A DNA stretch of 33,213 bases from X23 sp050251575 (GCA_050251575.1 JBFWMP010000014.1:1-33213), one strand, 5' to 3'. Positions 7,960 to 16,714 are shown, counted from the first letter of the stretch. The notes: generated by a model not told the origin, from the letters alone. Program-made: numbers and translations.

Positions 7960-9021
7960 ATGTTTTCTTTAAATGATATCATTTCTAATATTACTCCTTT
8001 GAATCAGAATATGATGATGACTGTAAAAAAGAGGCTGGATAATCTCACTAAACCCATTGGAAGTTTGGGAAGGTTAGAAGATCTCGTAATACAGTTGGCA
8101 GGTATAAGTAATAATATCTATCCAAGTGTTGAACAAAAGAGCGTAATTGTTATGTGTGCAGACAATGGTGTGGTAGAAGAAGGGGTGAGTTCCTGCCCTA
8201 AAAGCGTAACGGCAGAGGTTACACGGAATTTTACGCGGGGAATAACAGGAATCAATGTATTTACACGCCATACAAACAGTAAACTTGTTATTGTGGATGT
8301 GGGTATAGATGAAGAATTGAAACATCCCCAGATATTGAACAAGAAAGTAAGGTGGGGAACAGGTAATATTGCACGTGGACCTGCTATGAGTAGAAATGAA
8401 GCCATAAGGGCGATTGAAATAGGTATTGAGATAGTATCCCAGCAGGTAAAGGAAGGCATCCAGCTTTTTGGTACCGGAGAAATGGGAGTGGGAAATACAA
8501 CTACCTCCAGTGCGGTAGTTGCAGTATATGCCGAATGTGCCATTGAAAGTCTTGTAGGTAGAGGGGCAGGCTTGACGAGTGAAAGCTATCAAAATAAAAT
8601 TAATCTTGTCAAGAAAGCAATAGAAGTGAATCAACCTGATAAGGAGGATGCTATTGATGTGCTTGCAAAGGTTGGGGGTCTTGATATCGCAGGCTTGGCA
8701 GGATGTTTTTTAGGCGCCGCTTATCAAAAAACCCCTATAGTCATTGATGGATTCATATCCGGTGCAGCGGCATTGATTGCTTGTAAGATAAATCCATTGG
8801 TAAGAGAATATATTATTCCTTCCCATGGTTCAGCAGAGCCGGGGACGGAAGCTGTAATGCAGCTGTTAGATATGAACCCCATGCTTAATCTTGGAATGAG
8901 GTTGGGAGAAGGTACCGGTGCAGCCTTGGCTTTTCATATTATTGATGCTGCTGTAGCCGCATATACACAGATGGGTACTTTCCAGGATGCGAATATCGAG
9001 CAGTATGAGCCGCTGGAATAG
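7960..9021 (+). CDS. cobT: Nicotinate-nucleotide:dimethylbenzimidazole phosphoribosyltransferase CobT
   Basis: CobT makes alpha-ribazole phosphate from nicotinate mononucleotide and a lower-ligand base, for the nucleotide loop of cobalamin. The 353-aa protein matches family length and aligns from its first residues (LTKPIGSLGRLEDL near 29-42). The catalytic glutamate is visible as E317 in RLGEGTGAA, and the phosphate-binding GTGEMGVGNTT is at 171-181. There is no other cobalamin biosynthesis gene in the window. The gene downstream encodes a corrinoid-activating protein, which suggests use in corrinoid metabolism. The ATG at 7960 follows immediately after a hairpin T-tract, an unusual start context. 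Confidence 0.96.
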   Translation: MFSLNDIISNITPLNQNMMMTVKKRLDNLTKPIGSLGRLEDLVIQLAGISNNIYPSVEQKSVIVMCADNGVVEEGVSSCPKSVTAEVTRNFTRGITGINVFTRHTNSKLVIVDVGIDEELKHPQILNKKVRWGTGNIARGPAMSRNEAIRAIEIGIEIVSQQVKEGIQLFGTGEMGVGNTTTSSAVVAVYAECAIESLVGRGAGLTSESYQNKINLVKKAIEVNQPDKEDAIDVLAKVGGLDIAGLAGCFLGAAYQKTPIVIDGFISGAAALIACKINPLVREYIIPSHGSAEPGTEAVMQLLDMNPMLNLGMRLGEGTGAALAFHIIDAAVAAYTQMGTFQDANIEQYEPLE

Positions 9022-9061
9022 TTTAATATGAAAACAATTACTTAAGAGGGGTGAATACAAT

Positions 9062-10900
9062 ATGGAAAACAGTAAATGTAAAGTGAATGTTTTTTATGAC
9101 GGAGAAGAAAAGCAGTTAGTGTGCAGCAAAGAAAGTACATTGATGGAGGTTCTTAATGGAAATAATATATACATCGATGCACCGTGTGGAGGAAAATGCC
9201 TGTGTGGAAAATGTAAGGTAAAAATTCAAGGTCAGGAGATTTCTGCGGCAAGTGCTGATGAACTTAGATTTCTAACTCATAAGGAACAAGAATCAGGATA
9301 CCGTCTTGCATGTGCAACAAAGGTATTGGGAGATATCCAGGTGTTTCTTCCGGAAGGCAGCAGTGCACAGATAATGTCTGCCGGAAGTGCATTTGATTTG
9401 GAGCTTTCACCCTCTATTCGTAAAAAGGCTTTAAAGCTTAAAGAACCTGATATTCATGATCAACGTGATGACTTTCAAAGAATATTGGACGGTATAGGTT
9501 TAGAGAAAGCACATATACCTTTGGAGCTTCTTCGTAGCCTTCCGGATTTTTTGCGCAGTAGTGAATATAACATTACGGTTGCTTATGATGATAGAACAAT
9601 AAGATCTATTGAAGCTGGAGATACTTCTGATGAGTTCTATGGAATAGCTGTTGATATTGGTACGACGACAGTGGTCGCTTATCTAATTGACTTAGATACA
9701 GGAAAACAAATAGATGTTGTTTCGCAGTTGAATTCACAAAAGTCCTTCGGTGGTGATGTAGTTTCAAGAATTGGACATTCAATGCAAAATGAAGAAAGCT
9801 TAAGACAGCTTCAGGATAAAGTCATATCTCAGCTAAATGTAATGGTTCAGCTTCTCATTAGTAAAAATAATATTTGTGCGGATCATATTTATAATGTAGT
9901 ACTGGTCGGCAATACAACTATGATGCATTTTCTGACCGGAGTTACACCAAAGAATATTGCAGCTTCTCCATTTATTCCTGCCAGCACTTCGAAAATGAAC
10001 TACACAGCCCAAAAACTGGGGATTAATATCAATAATTTTTGTATGGCTACGCTTATCAGTTCTATCTCAGGATATGTAGGAGCGGATATTGTAAGTGCGG
10101 TTTTAGCAAGTGGGATGGCAGAAAAAGAAGAACTAAATCTGTTAATAGATATTGGAACCAATGGAGAAATTGTTCTGGGAAATAAAGAACAGCTGGTATG
10201 TTGTTCTACTGCAGCCGGACCTGCTTTTGAAGGTGCGCATATAAAGCATGGTGTAGGCGGAGTGAGGGGTGCACTCAATACGGTTACACTGGATGATGGA
10301 AATATTCAATATACTACCATCATGGGCCAAAAGCCTATAGGAATCTGTGGTTCAGGTATTGTGGATGCTTTAGCAATCCTGATTCAGACAGGCATTGTTG
10401 ATGAGACAGGAAGAATTGTGGATGAGGATGAGGTAGAATCAAAGACAGCAGGAGATTTAATTAAGAATATTGTTGAAATTGACGGAGCTGCTGCTTTTAA
10501 ATTGATTAATGGAGAGAACACCGGCAGTGGTGAAGATATAGCGATTACTCAAAAGGATATCAGGGAAATTCAGCTGGCAAAGGCTGCAATAGCTGCCGGT
10601 ATTAATACATTGATAAAATCAATGGATAAAAAGGTGGAAGATATCCAAAATATTTTTCTTGCAGGAGGCTTTGGCAGCTATATTGATAAGAAAAGTGCAG
10701 TTCGGATTGGGTTGCTTCCAAAGCAGCTTGAAAATAAGATCATCGTATTAGGTAATGCAGCCGGAACTGGAGCGATTATGGCATTGCTATCAGAACAATG
10801 TTTATCAGACTGTGACAGTATCAAAAATGCAGCCAGATACGTAGAACTTTCCAGCACGCCTGAGTTTCAAGATGAATATGTAGATTGTATGTATTTCTAA
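9062..10900 (+). CDS. ASKHA-domain corrinoid reductive activator (RACo/AcsV-like)
   Basis: Proteins of this family use ATP and a 2Fe-2S cluster to re-reduce inactive Co(II) corrinoid proteins of methyltransferase systems. The 612-aa protein begins with a ferredoxin domain: C42, C48, C51 and C84 are the likely ligands, with an extra Cys at 46. A linker leads to a C-terminal actin-like ATPase domain with AVDIGTTTVVAY near 198-209, LLIDIGTNGEI near 360-370 and IFLAGGFGSYI near 532-542. It lies 40 bases after cobT with its own AGAGGGGTG site. No corrinoid protein or methyltransferase is in the window, so the partner is unknown. The gene ends at a strong terminator. Confidence 0.92.
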   Translation: MENSKCKVNVFYDGEEKQLVCSKESTLMEVLNGNNIYIDAPCGGKCLCGKCKVKIQGQEISAASADELRFLTHKEQESGYRLACATKVLGDIQVFLPEGSSAQIMSAGSAFDLELSPSIRKKALKLKEPDIHDQRDDFQRILDGIGLEKAHIPLELLRSLPDFLRSSEYNITVAYDDRTIRSIEAGDTSDEFYGIAVDIGTTTVVAYLIDLDTGKQIDVVSQLNSQKSFGGDVVSRIGHSMQNEESLRQLQDKVISQLNVMVQLLISKNNICADHIYNVVLVGNTTMMHFLTGVTPKNIAASPFIPASTSKMNYTAQKLGININNFCMATLISSISGYVGADIVSAVLASGMAEKEELNLLIDIGTNGEIVLGNKEQLVCCSTAAGPAFEGAHIKHGVGGVRGALNTVTLDDGNIQYTTIMGQKPIGICGSGIVDALAILIQTGIVDETGRIVDEDEVESKTAGDLIKNIVEIDGAAAFKLINGENTGSGEDIAITQKDIREIQLAKAAIAAGINTLIKSMDKKVEDIQNIFLAGGFGSYIDKKSAVRIGLLPKQLENKIIVLGNAAGTGAIMALLSEQCLSDCDSIKNAARYVELSSTPEFQDEYVDCMYF

Positions 10901-10921
10901 GTATTCTAAAATGTGTATTCC

Positions 10922-10950
10922 ATGGACGAACAGTGTTCGTCCATTTTTTT
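10922..10950 (+). terminator. Rho-independent terminator after the ASKHA gene
   Basis: ATGGACGAAC (10922-10931) and GTTCGTCCAT (10935-10944) form a perfect 10-bp stem with a three-base loop, followed by a run of T. It ends the cobT-ASKHA transcript. Confidence 0.95.
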
Positions 10951-11030
10951 GTTTTTTCTTGTAAAAAAGCGTTTTTTTAGTTAGTATAAGATAGTAAGAT
11001 AGTATTTTATATCTTAAAGGAGATGATTGT

Positions 11031-11411
11031 ATGAGACAATGTCCTTACTGTGGTGAGCAAATAGACAAAGTTGCTTCAAAATGTGTTTTTTGCGGCAGTA
11101 CGGTCACGCCTGAAAAGAGTGTTGCAGCAGTCGAAGCAAATAATACGGATGAGGAGAATATTTCTCAAACTTATACACAAAACGTCAGCAATGAGTTCAA
11201 AGTATTTATCACAATGATCGCAACAATACCTTTTATTGGACACTTAATAGGAATTATTTTGGGAATTGTTTATATGAATAGTGAAGATAATCCGGATAAG
11301 AAATCCTTTGGGATATCACTGCTAACAGGCACTTTAATTATAACGGCTTTTACCTTGTTATGCTCTATAGTATTGATTATTTTATTAGTGTTCAATTCTA
11401 AGGTTATATAA
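11031..11411 (+). CDS. Zinc-ribbon membrane protein, unknown function
   Basis: A 126-aa protein with an N-terminal zinc ribbon (CPYCGEQ and CVFCGS, residues 4-24), a polar linker, and two hydrophobic segments (about 62-82 and 95-122) that probably span the membrane. This architecture is common in Firmicutes and does not point to a function. The start is supported by AAAGGAG just upstream. It stands between a terminator and the folate gene, with 38 bases to the latter. Confidence 0.75.
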   Translation: MRQCPYCGEQIDKVASKCVFCGSTVTPEKSVAAVEANNTDEENISQTYTQNVSNEFKVFITMIATIPFIGHLIGIILGIVYMNSEDNPDKKSFGISLLTGTLIITAFTLLCSIVLIILLVFNSKVI

Positions 11412-11449
11412 TAGATTACAGCATATATTTTAATTTTTGGAGGTAAGTT

Positions 11450-12019
11450 TTGAACAAAAAAGATTTAAGAAGTTATTTTTTAAAAATAAGAGAAGGCATA
11501 AATAAAACAGAAGCAGCAAATAAGAGCAAAGTTATTACAGATAAGCTTATTAAAACAACATGGTATAAGCGGTCACAATACATCATGACTTATATAGATT
11601 TCAAAAATGAAGTTGTGACAAGGGAGTTTATTCGCTATGCCTTAAATGAAGGCAAGCAGATTATTGTTCCTATTACAGATACTAGCTCTAAAAAGATGAT
11701 ATTATCTGAACTGAAAAATTTTGATACAGAGCTGTGCATAAGCAATTATGGTATTTTAGAGCCTAAGAATGAATTCGTGAGGGAAGTAGGAAGTGATGTT
11801 TTAGATCTTATATTGGTTCCTGGATTAGTATTTGACACGGCAGGATATAGAGTAGGTTACGGTGGAGGATATTATGATAAGCTTCTTCAACAAAAAAATT
11901 CAAGAGCTGTTGCAGTGGGTGTGGCATTTGACTTTCAAATTATTAATCATGTACCTGCAGAGCATTATGACAGGAAAGTAGACTATATTATTACAGATGA
12001 AAGGATTATCGGACAATGA
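11450..12019 (+). CDS. 5-formyltetrahydrofolate cyclo-ligase
   Basis: This enzyme uses ATP to turn 5-formyl-THF into 5,10-methenyl-THF, recovering folate for one-carbon metabolism. The 189-aa protein has the family length, an N-terminal KKDLRSYFLKIRE basic segment, and the diagnostic RVGYGGGYYDKLL motif near residues 132-144. The start is TTG at 11450, six bases after GGAGG (11439-11443). Its stop overlaps the next gene's start as ATGA, so the CPBP protease is translationally coupled to it. Confidence 0.95.
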   Translation: MNKKDLRSYFLKIREGINKTEAANKSKVITDKLIKTTWYKRSQYIMTYIDFKNEVVTREFIRYALNEGKQIIVPITDTSSKKMILSELKNFDTELCISNYGILEPKNEFVREVGSDVLDLILVPGLVFDTAGYRVGYGGGYYDKLLQQKNSRAVAVGVAFDFQIINHVPAEHYDRKVDYIITDERIIGQ

Positions 12020-12963
12020 ATACTTATGGAAAACTCACTGTGCGCGCTTCGAATTGGTTATTGCTTATTGTATTGTTACTACAGTTTACTGTAAGTTTTG
12101 GAGGAGTTCTAATTGTACAGATATACTCTGCCATTACAGGTCTTGAACTTTCACAGGATAGGCTTCTAAACATATTATTAATACTAACTCAGTTTTTTGC
12201 AGTTTTTTTACCGGTTGTTATATATCTTAAACTAAAAGGTGTACCTGTTAAGGATACTTTGCGCCTTAAGCCGTTGAAACCTTTCCATATGCTGTTAATT
12301 ATAGTCATGGGTATAACAGGGCAATTCATTGCACAAATATTGAATTTGCCGATTTTACTATTGCTTAGCTTGCTTGGTGAAATACCTCCGTCGCCAATAC
12401 CAATGCCGCATACTCTTGAGGGACTTGTTGTAAGCCTGGCTATTATTGCTTTAGCTCCGGCAATATGCGAAGAGCTTATGATGCGGGGACTTATCATGAG
12501 GGCCTATGAAATTAGGGGTACTAAAGCAGGAGTGGTTATTTCTGCACTTTTCTTTGGTATTATCCATGGGGACATTAAAAATTTAGTGGCACCTATATTT
12601 TTTGGACTTATCTTCGGATATTTTGTAGTGCGTACAGGTTCGATTTTGGCCGGAGTACTTGCTCATTTTGTGAATAATGCTTTAGCTGTATGTCTTGGGT
12701 ATTTGCAGGAGAATTACGCACAGCAGTTACCTTTTTTACAGAGTGATTTATTTATTCTTTCAGCTTTTTTTGCGGCATTTCTAATATTCATTCCGGTATT
12801 TATACTATTTAGAAATATTACTAAAGCAGAATATAAGCCGCCGATAGCTAGTACAAGAGAAGATTTAAAGGCAGCATTTCTTAATACGCCGGTTATAATT
12901 ACTTTGATAATATACTTAATACTACAGGTAGTTGGGATAATGCAAATAATCAATATGAGGTGA
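12016..12963 (+). CDS. CPBP family intramembrane metalloprotease
   Basis: A polytopic membrane protein of 315 aa from the CAAX-protease/bacteriocin-processing (CPBP, Abi) family. The three signature motifs are present: EELMMRG near residues 153-159, FGIIHGD near 176-182, and HFVNNAL near 216-222, which supply the Glu and His residues of the active site. About eight hydrophobic helices can be seen. Substrates in Clostridia are not known. It overlaps the folate gene by 4 bp, and the next gene begins 10 bases later, so it is the middle of a three-gene operon. Confidence 0.92.
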   Translation: MNTYGKLTVRASNWLLLIVLLLQFTVSFGGVLIVQIYSAITGLELSQDRLLNILLILTQFFAVFLPVVIYLKLKGVPVKDTLRLKPLKPFHMLLIIVMGITGQFIAQILNLPILLLLSLLGEIPPSPIPMPHTLEGLVVSLAIIALAPAICEELMMRGLIMRAYEIRGTKAGVVISALFFGIIHGDIKNLVAPIFFGLIFGYFVVRTGSILAGVLAHFVNNALAVCLGYLQENYAQQLPFLQSDLFILSAFFAAFLIFIPVFILFRNITKAEYKPPIASTREDLKAAFLNTPVIITLIIYLILQVVGIMQIINMR

Positions 12964-12972
12964 ATTTGAGAT

Positions 12973-13866
12973 ATGTCTATAAAGAGTATTAAGAAAAAGG
13001 ATAAAGCCAGAGAATTGATAAAGAAAAATCAGAGACTTTTAAAATGCCCTGTGTGCAGTGAGCCAATGTTTATGAACGAATTGAATAGTTTGACTTGTAA
13101 TTCTAAGCACAGCTTCGATTTATCTAAGAAAGGCTACTTGAATTTGTTAACATCAAGCAATGTTCCTGTATATTCTAAAGAATTATTTGAAGCAAGACAT
13201 AAGGTTTGTGCAGCTGGTTTCTATAATCCATTGATTGATATATTAACGAAGATACTCACAGGATATCAAAATTCGGTTTTAGAAAAAGAAATGACTATTT
13301 TAGACGCAGGATGTGGTGAAGGGTCACACATTTATGATATTTCTAAAAAGATTAAAGGAAATCCAAATGACACTTTCGTGGGGGTAGATATTTCAAAAGA
13401 TAGCATTAACCTCGCTGCAAGCAACAACGCTGATATTATTTGGTGCGTAGCAGATTTGGCAAGACTGCCTTTTCAAAACAGGAGTTTTGATGTTGTTTTA
13501 AATATACTTTCTCCAGCTAATTATGGTGAGTTTGATAGGATATTAAGTGACAAAGGGAGTGTTATAAAAGTGGTCCCAGGGACACAGTATCTTAAAGAAT
13601 TACGTGAAACATTTTATAATGATATGGAAACCTTTAATTATTCTAATAGTGAAGTAATCAACTACTTTGGACAAAGGTTAGATGTTGCAGATATTCAAAA
13701 TATCAACTATGAATTTGGTGTTGATGAAGAACTTTTACCATTTTTGATTAAAATGACACCATTAACATGGGGAAAAAGTATTGAAAGATTAAATGATATA
13801 TTTGAAAAAAACATATCTTCTATAACTGTAGATTTAGCGGTAATAATTGGCATGAAGAAAAAGTAG
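12973..13866 (+). CDS. RlmA-like rRNA (guanine-N1)-methyltransferase
   Basis: A 297-aa protein resembling RlmA, which methylates G745 or G748 of 23S rRNA. The N-terminal zinc-binding part shows CPVC near residues 22-25 followed by CNSKHSFDLSKKGYLNLL, which is highly typical of RlmA. The methyltransferase domain has DAGCGEGSH as its SAM-binding loop. In family members with known activity, methylation affects macrolide or tylosin response, but this cannot be assigned here. The gene begins 10 bases after the CPBP gene, and AGGTGA overlaps that gene's stop. The stop codon lies in the stem of the convergent helicase terminator. Confidence 0.85.
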   Translation: MSIKSIKKKDKARELIKKNQRLLKCPVCSEPMFMNELNSLTCNSKHSFDLSKKGYLNLLTSSNVPVYSKELFEARHKVCAAGFYNPLIDILTKILTGYQNSVLEKEMTILDAGCGEGSHIYDISKKIKGNPNDTFVGVDISKDSINLAASNNADIIWCVADLARLPFQNRSFDVVLNILSPANYGEFDRILSDKGSVIKVVPGTQYLKELRETFYNDMETFNYSNSEVINYFGQRLDVADIQNINYEFGVDEELLPFLIKMTPLTWGKSIERLNDIFEKNISSITVDLAVIIGMKKK

Positions 13867-13885
13867 GATTAATAAAATCCTACTT
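13861..13885 (-). terminator. Terminator of the DEAD-box helicase gene
   Basis: A perfect 10-bp stem (13861-13870 with 13876-13885) and five-base loop. On the minus strand it is followed by a T-rich run, so it acts for the helicase. It overlaps both convergent stop codons. Confidence 0.8.
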
Positions 13886-15382
13886 ACGTAATATACGCTG
13901 CAGCAGACGCTGAAGAAATGATTTCTTAGCTGTAGAATCTTGATTCTTCATAATTTCTGTACTGAGTTTGGTGCGGGCCACATCGGTGCCTGTGGAATGG
14001 GACATCATGGGTTTGGCGATTGTATGAATCGGTTTTGCCTGCTCAACAGGATGCTCTGTGCGGATTGTTTTGGCTGTTTGATGATCCGTGGTAGTGTTAG
14101 CAGGCAGATTTCTTTGCCTTTTATGATACTGAGGAACTTGTGTGTGTGAAGGCCTCTTTTGAACGTCTTTTGTGTTCGGCTCCGAAGCAGTCTGAGGTGA
14201 CTTGTTCGTGTGTGAGTTCTCCCGTATCCATTTTTCAGCTTCAGCCCTGCGCTCATTGAAAATAACTTCCGAAGGTAGTTCTGCTTCAGTAATCAATGCT
14301 CCGATATGTTCTTCTATCGCATAGAGGCTCATGATGTCGTTGCCTGTAACCAAACTGATGGCGAGGCCTCCGTTCCCGGCTCTGCCGGTACGCCCAATTC
14401 TATGCACATAGCTATCATTCTCGACAGGTACATCATAGTTGATTACTAGAGGTAAATTGTCGATGTGAATACCACGGGCGGCAACGTCTGTAGCTACCAG
14501 CAGATGAAACTCTCCCTGCTTGAACTGCTGTATGGTCTTCAGACGCCTTGTCTGGGGAATATCTCCGTGCAACGCTTGACAAGCATATCCTTTTCGATAT
14601 AAAAAGTTTTGAACCTGATCAACAGCGACTCGTGTGTTGCAGAAAATTATACAGCTTTTTGGCTGTTCAACCAGAAGCAGGCGGTTCAATTGCATACGCT
14701 TTTCTTTTTCATCTACACGGTAGTAAGCTTGTTGGATGGTATCCACTGTCTTGGTCGGTGATTCAATCTCAATAGTTACTGGTTGTTTCATATATTCCCT
14801 GCATATTTTGCGGATCTCAACAGGTATGGTTGCTGAAAAAATGAGAGTTAACCTATCTTTGGGGAGGGTTTTGATAATTCTTACCACCTGATCAATAAAG
14901 CCCATGTCCAGCATTCTATCCGCTTCATCAAGTACCAAAAAGCGGATATGCTTGGTTATCAGATTCCCGTGACGAATGTGATCATATATCCGACCGGGTG
15001 TTCCGGTAACAATAGAAACTCCCTTATTAAGGGTCTGGATTTCAACATTGATATTATGCTGCCCATATACAGCCGTTGTGCGGTGCTGAACATACTTTGA
15101 CATTTGTTTGATATCGCTGTCTACCTGGACTGCCAGTTCACGTGTCGGTGTGAGAATCAGACCTTGGGGTCCTGCTGCTGCAGGGTCAGTCATTTGCAGC
15201 ATGGAAACACCAAAAACAGCAGTTTTCCCACTGCCAGTTTTAGACATGACGATTAGATCTTCCTGATTTAGAATATGAGGGATTGCCTTGCTCTGCACCT
15301 CTGTAGGTGCTTCGAAACCCATCTCTTCTATAGCCCTTAAAATGGGAGGTGAAATTCCTAAAACATTAAAATTACTTTTCAT
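13880..15382 (-). CDS. DEAD-box ATP-dependent RNA helicase
   Basis: An RNA unwinding enzyme of 500 aa. Visible motifs are the Q-motif glutamine (Q30), Walker A SKTGSGKT (47-54), PTRELA (79-84), TPGR (128-131), DEAD (152-155), SAT (183-185), ARGIHID (302-308) and HRIGRTGR (327-334). The core ends near 380. Residues about 390-500 form a low-complexity, Thr/Gln/Lys/His-rich tail ending in a basic helix, perhaps for RNA binding, with no recognised domain. Spot counts of 60-base blocks give up to 55-62 percent G+C, above neighbouring genes, which suggests transfer from another lineage. It could be a CshA/RhlE-type helicase; I do not assign a symbol. Confidence 0.95.
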   Translation of the reverse strand: MKSNFNVLGISPPILRAIEEMGFEAPTEVQSKAIPHILNQEDLIVMSKTGSGKTAVFGVSMLQMTDPAAAGPQGLILTPTRELAVQVDSDIKQMSKYVQHRTTAVYGQHNINVEIQTLNKGVSIVTGTPGRIYDHIRHGNLITKHIRFLVLDEADRMLDMGFIDQVVRIIKTLPKDRLTLIFSATIPVEIRKICREYMKQPVTIEIESPTKTVDTIQQAYYRVDEKEKRMQLNRLLLVEQPKSCIIFCNTRVAVDQVQNFLYRKGYACQALHGDIPQTRRLKTIQQFKQGEFHLLVATDVAARGIHIDNLPLVINYDVPVENDSYVHRIGRTGRAGNGGLAISLVTGNDIMSLYAIEEHIGALITEAELPSEVIFNERRAEAEKWIRENSHTNKSPQTASEPNTKDVQKRPSHTQVPQYHKRQRNLPANTTTDHQTAKTIRTEHPVEQAKPIHTIAKPMMSHSTGTDVARTKLSTEIMKNQDSTAKKSFLQRLLQRILRK

Positions 15383-15490
15383 TAGTATCTTCTTTCATTG
15401 TTACGTGATGCTTTAATTATACCATAAATTTTCTATTTAGGATAGAAAGCCTTGAAAGGCTAGAATGACAGAGAAAGCCAACTATTTATT

Positions 15491-15778
15491 CTAGCTGCGC
15501 CTGAGTAAGTCTTGAGCATCCCATCCATCAGCTAGGAGCATTTGCATATTGATATCTCTCGTTATACTATAGTCTTCAAAAATTATTTCCGACATTTTTA
15601 GTTTGTAGCGTCTTCGTTCTGCTTTTATTGGGTTGTTATCGGAAACCATAAATAGTCCACCGGAAAGCTCTTTTTCTATAATAACCAATGCATTTTTTGA
15701 AATAACCGCTTTTCTGCCGTTTACATGGTTTTTCACTATTTCCTCAGATGTTCTGGCTGTATCTTTCCATTTTTTCAT
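15491..15778 (-). CDS. Small hypothetical protein
   Basis: A 95-aa protein with no family I recognise. It is basic at the N terminus (KKWKDTAR) and has a central stretch with RRRYKLK, without membrane segments or cysteines. A GGAAG-like site upstream gives moderate support for the start at 15778. It lies on the same strand as, and upstream of, the helicase gene, about 110 bases apart. Confidence 0.55.
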   Translation of the reverse strand: MKKWKDTARTSEEIVKNHVNGRKAVISKNALVIIEKELSGGLFMVSDNNPIKAERRRYKLKMSEIIFEDYSITRDINMQMLLADGWDAQDLLRRS

Positions 15779-15947
15779 TCAAATCATCTTCTTCCTTTAA
15801 GTATATAATGAGTATAGCATATTTTCATATTGCGCGGAATCATTAATATTTCTGTTATCTTCTCTTACAATAAATTTTAAAAAGGTATATCATTAGTAGT
15901 AAAAGAGGAAAGAATATAATTAAGATATTGAAAAAGGAGTGACAATT

Positions 15948-16136
15948 ATGGATTTTTGCAAATGCGGATCAATTCTGATAAATGAGAAATGCAGCAATGA
16001 ACACTGTCCGAGTAAGAGTCAAAAGCTTAAAGATTGGGTTGTTGATGGAAAAACTATGGATTTTAAAAAACCGGTTTCATACGAGCAAGCTGCCAAACTT
16101 GCCAAAAAGCTTAAAATGAAGGAGAAAAAGACTTAA
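15948..16136 (+). CDS. Small cysteine-rich (zinc-binding-like) protein
   Basis: A 62-aa protein with an N-terminal CKCG and CSNEHCP pattern (four cysteines within about 20 residues) that may bind zinc, followed by a basic helix rich in Lys. I chose ATG 15948 rather than the in-frame GTG at 15939, because AAAGGAG (15933-15939) fits nine bases before the ATG and overlaps the GTG. Function unknown. Confidence 0.65.
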   Translation: MDFCKCGSILINEKCSNEHCPSKSQKLKDWVVDGKTMDFKKPVSYEQAAKLAKKLKMKEKKT

Positions 16137-16282
16137 AACGTCTGGGATTGATTTATGAACATTAAGATAGAGAATAGGGACAGTTAGAAGATGACAATGG
16201 GATGACAATAGAGGGCGGACTTATATTGTGAAATAGTAAGAAAGACTTCTTTCAAAGAACGTCATCATAGAAATTACATGTT

Positions 16283-16311
16283 TTGCTATATTTTTCAATA
16301 TGTGATATGAT
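16283..16311 (+). promoter_or_regulatory. Sigma-A-type promoter before the attenuator-like leader
   Basis: TTGCTA (16283-16288) and TATGAT (16306-16311) are separated by exactly 17 bases. Transcription would begin near 16318 and run into the two-hairpin element downstream. Confidence 0.6.
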
Positions 16312-16317
16312 TTAAAA

Positions 16318-16430
16318 ATGATATTGTTTTTTCAACTGCCTGCCTCCGATATCGATATGAATTAATTCGGAGTTATAGAGCGGGAAACTCAATTAATTAT
16401 GAGTTTCCTGCTCTTTTATATTTTTATAGT
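16318..16430 (+). ncRNA. Candidate attenuator leader or small RNA with terminator
   Basis: A non-coding stretch with a first hairpin (CTCCGA 16344-16349 with TCGGAG 16367-16372) and a terminator: 16378-16391 pairs with 16400-16413 over 14 bp with one G-U pair, followed by a T-rich run. CCTGC (16339-16343) can also pair with GCGGG (16380-16384), enclosing the first hairpin and breaking the terminator stem. These exclusive alternatives look like an antiterminator and terminator. It matches no riboswitch class I recognise. The rest of the gene-free stretch 16137-16493 holds no feature I can name, except a 7-bp inverted repeat at 16437-16443 and 16457-16463. Confidence 0.5.
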
Positions 16431-16493
16431 AAAAAGATGATGTTGTTGGGATTATTACATCATTGTGTAAATATGAGATTGGAGGTGTTCGAT

Positions 16494-16607
16494 ATGGGAG
16501 ATAAAAATCCGAAGAAGTTAAAAAAAAAGAAGAAGATAGTTGAGAAAGTTATTGTGCAGTCTACAATTTCAACTGAAACAGATTCAGTAAAAAAACCTAA
16601 AAAGTAA
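16494..16607 (+). CDS. Lysine-rich 37-residue peptide
   Basis: A short open frame with a good GGAGG site (16481-16485) nine bases before its ATG. The product begins MGDKNPKK, has a run of five lysines, a short VEKVIVQ stretch, a Ser/Thr-rich segment STISTETDS, and ends with KKPKK. Small lysine-rich proteins beginning MGDK occur widely in bacteria and are uncharacterised (recollection, not checked). It stands between the attenuator-like leader and the two glycosyltransferase genes. The Ser/Thr cluster could be a modification site, but this is inference. Confidence 0.6.
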   Translation: MGDKNPKKLKKKKKIVEKVIVQSTISTETDSVKKPKK

Positions 16608-16714
16608 CAACAAAAAAGACATTGAATTTTTACTTAGTATCTTTCTGATACATATGGGGGAATTTTAAACCACGATTGAGTATTAAAAATGGATTAATGA
16701 AGGAGTTAACATCA

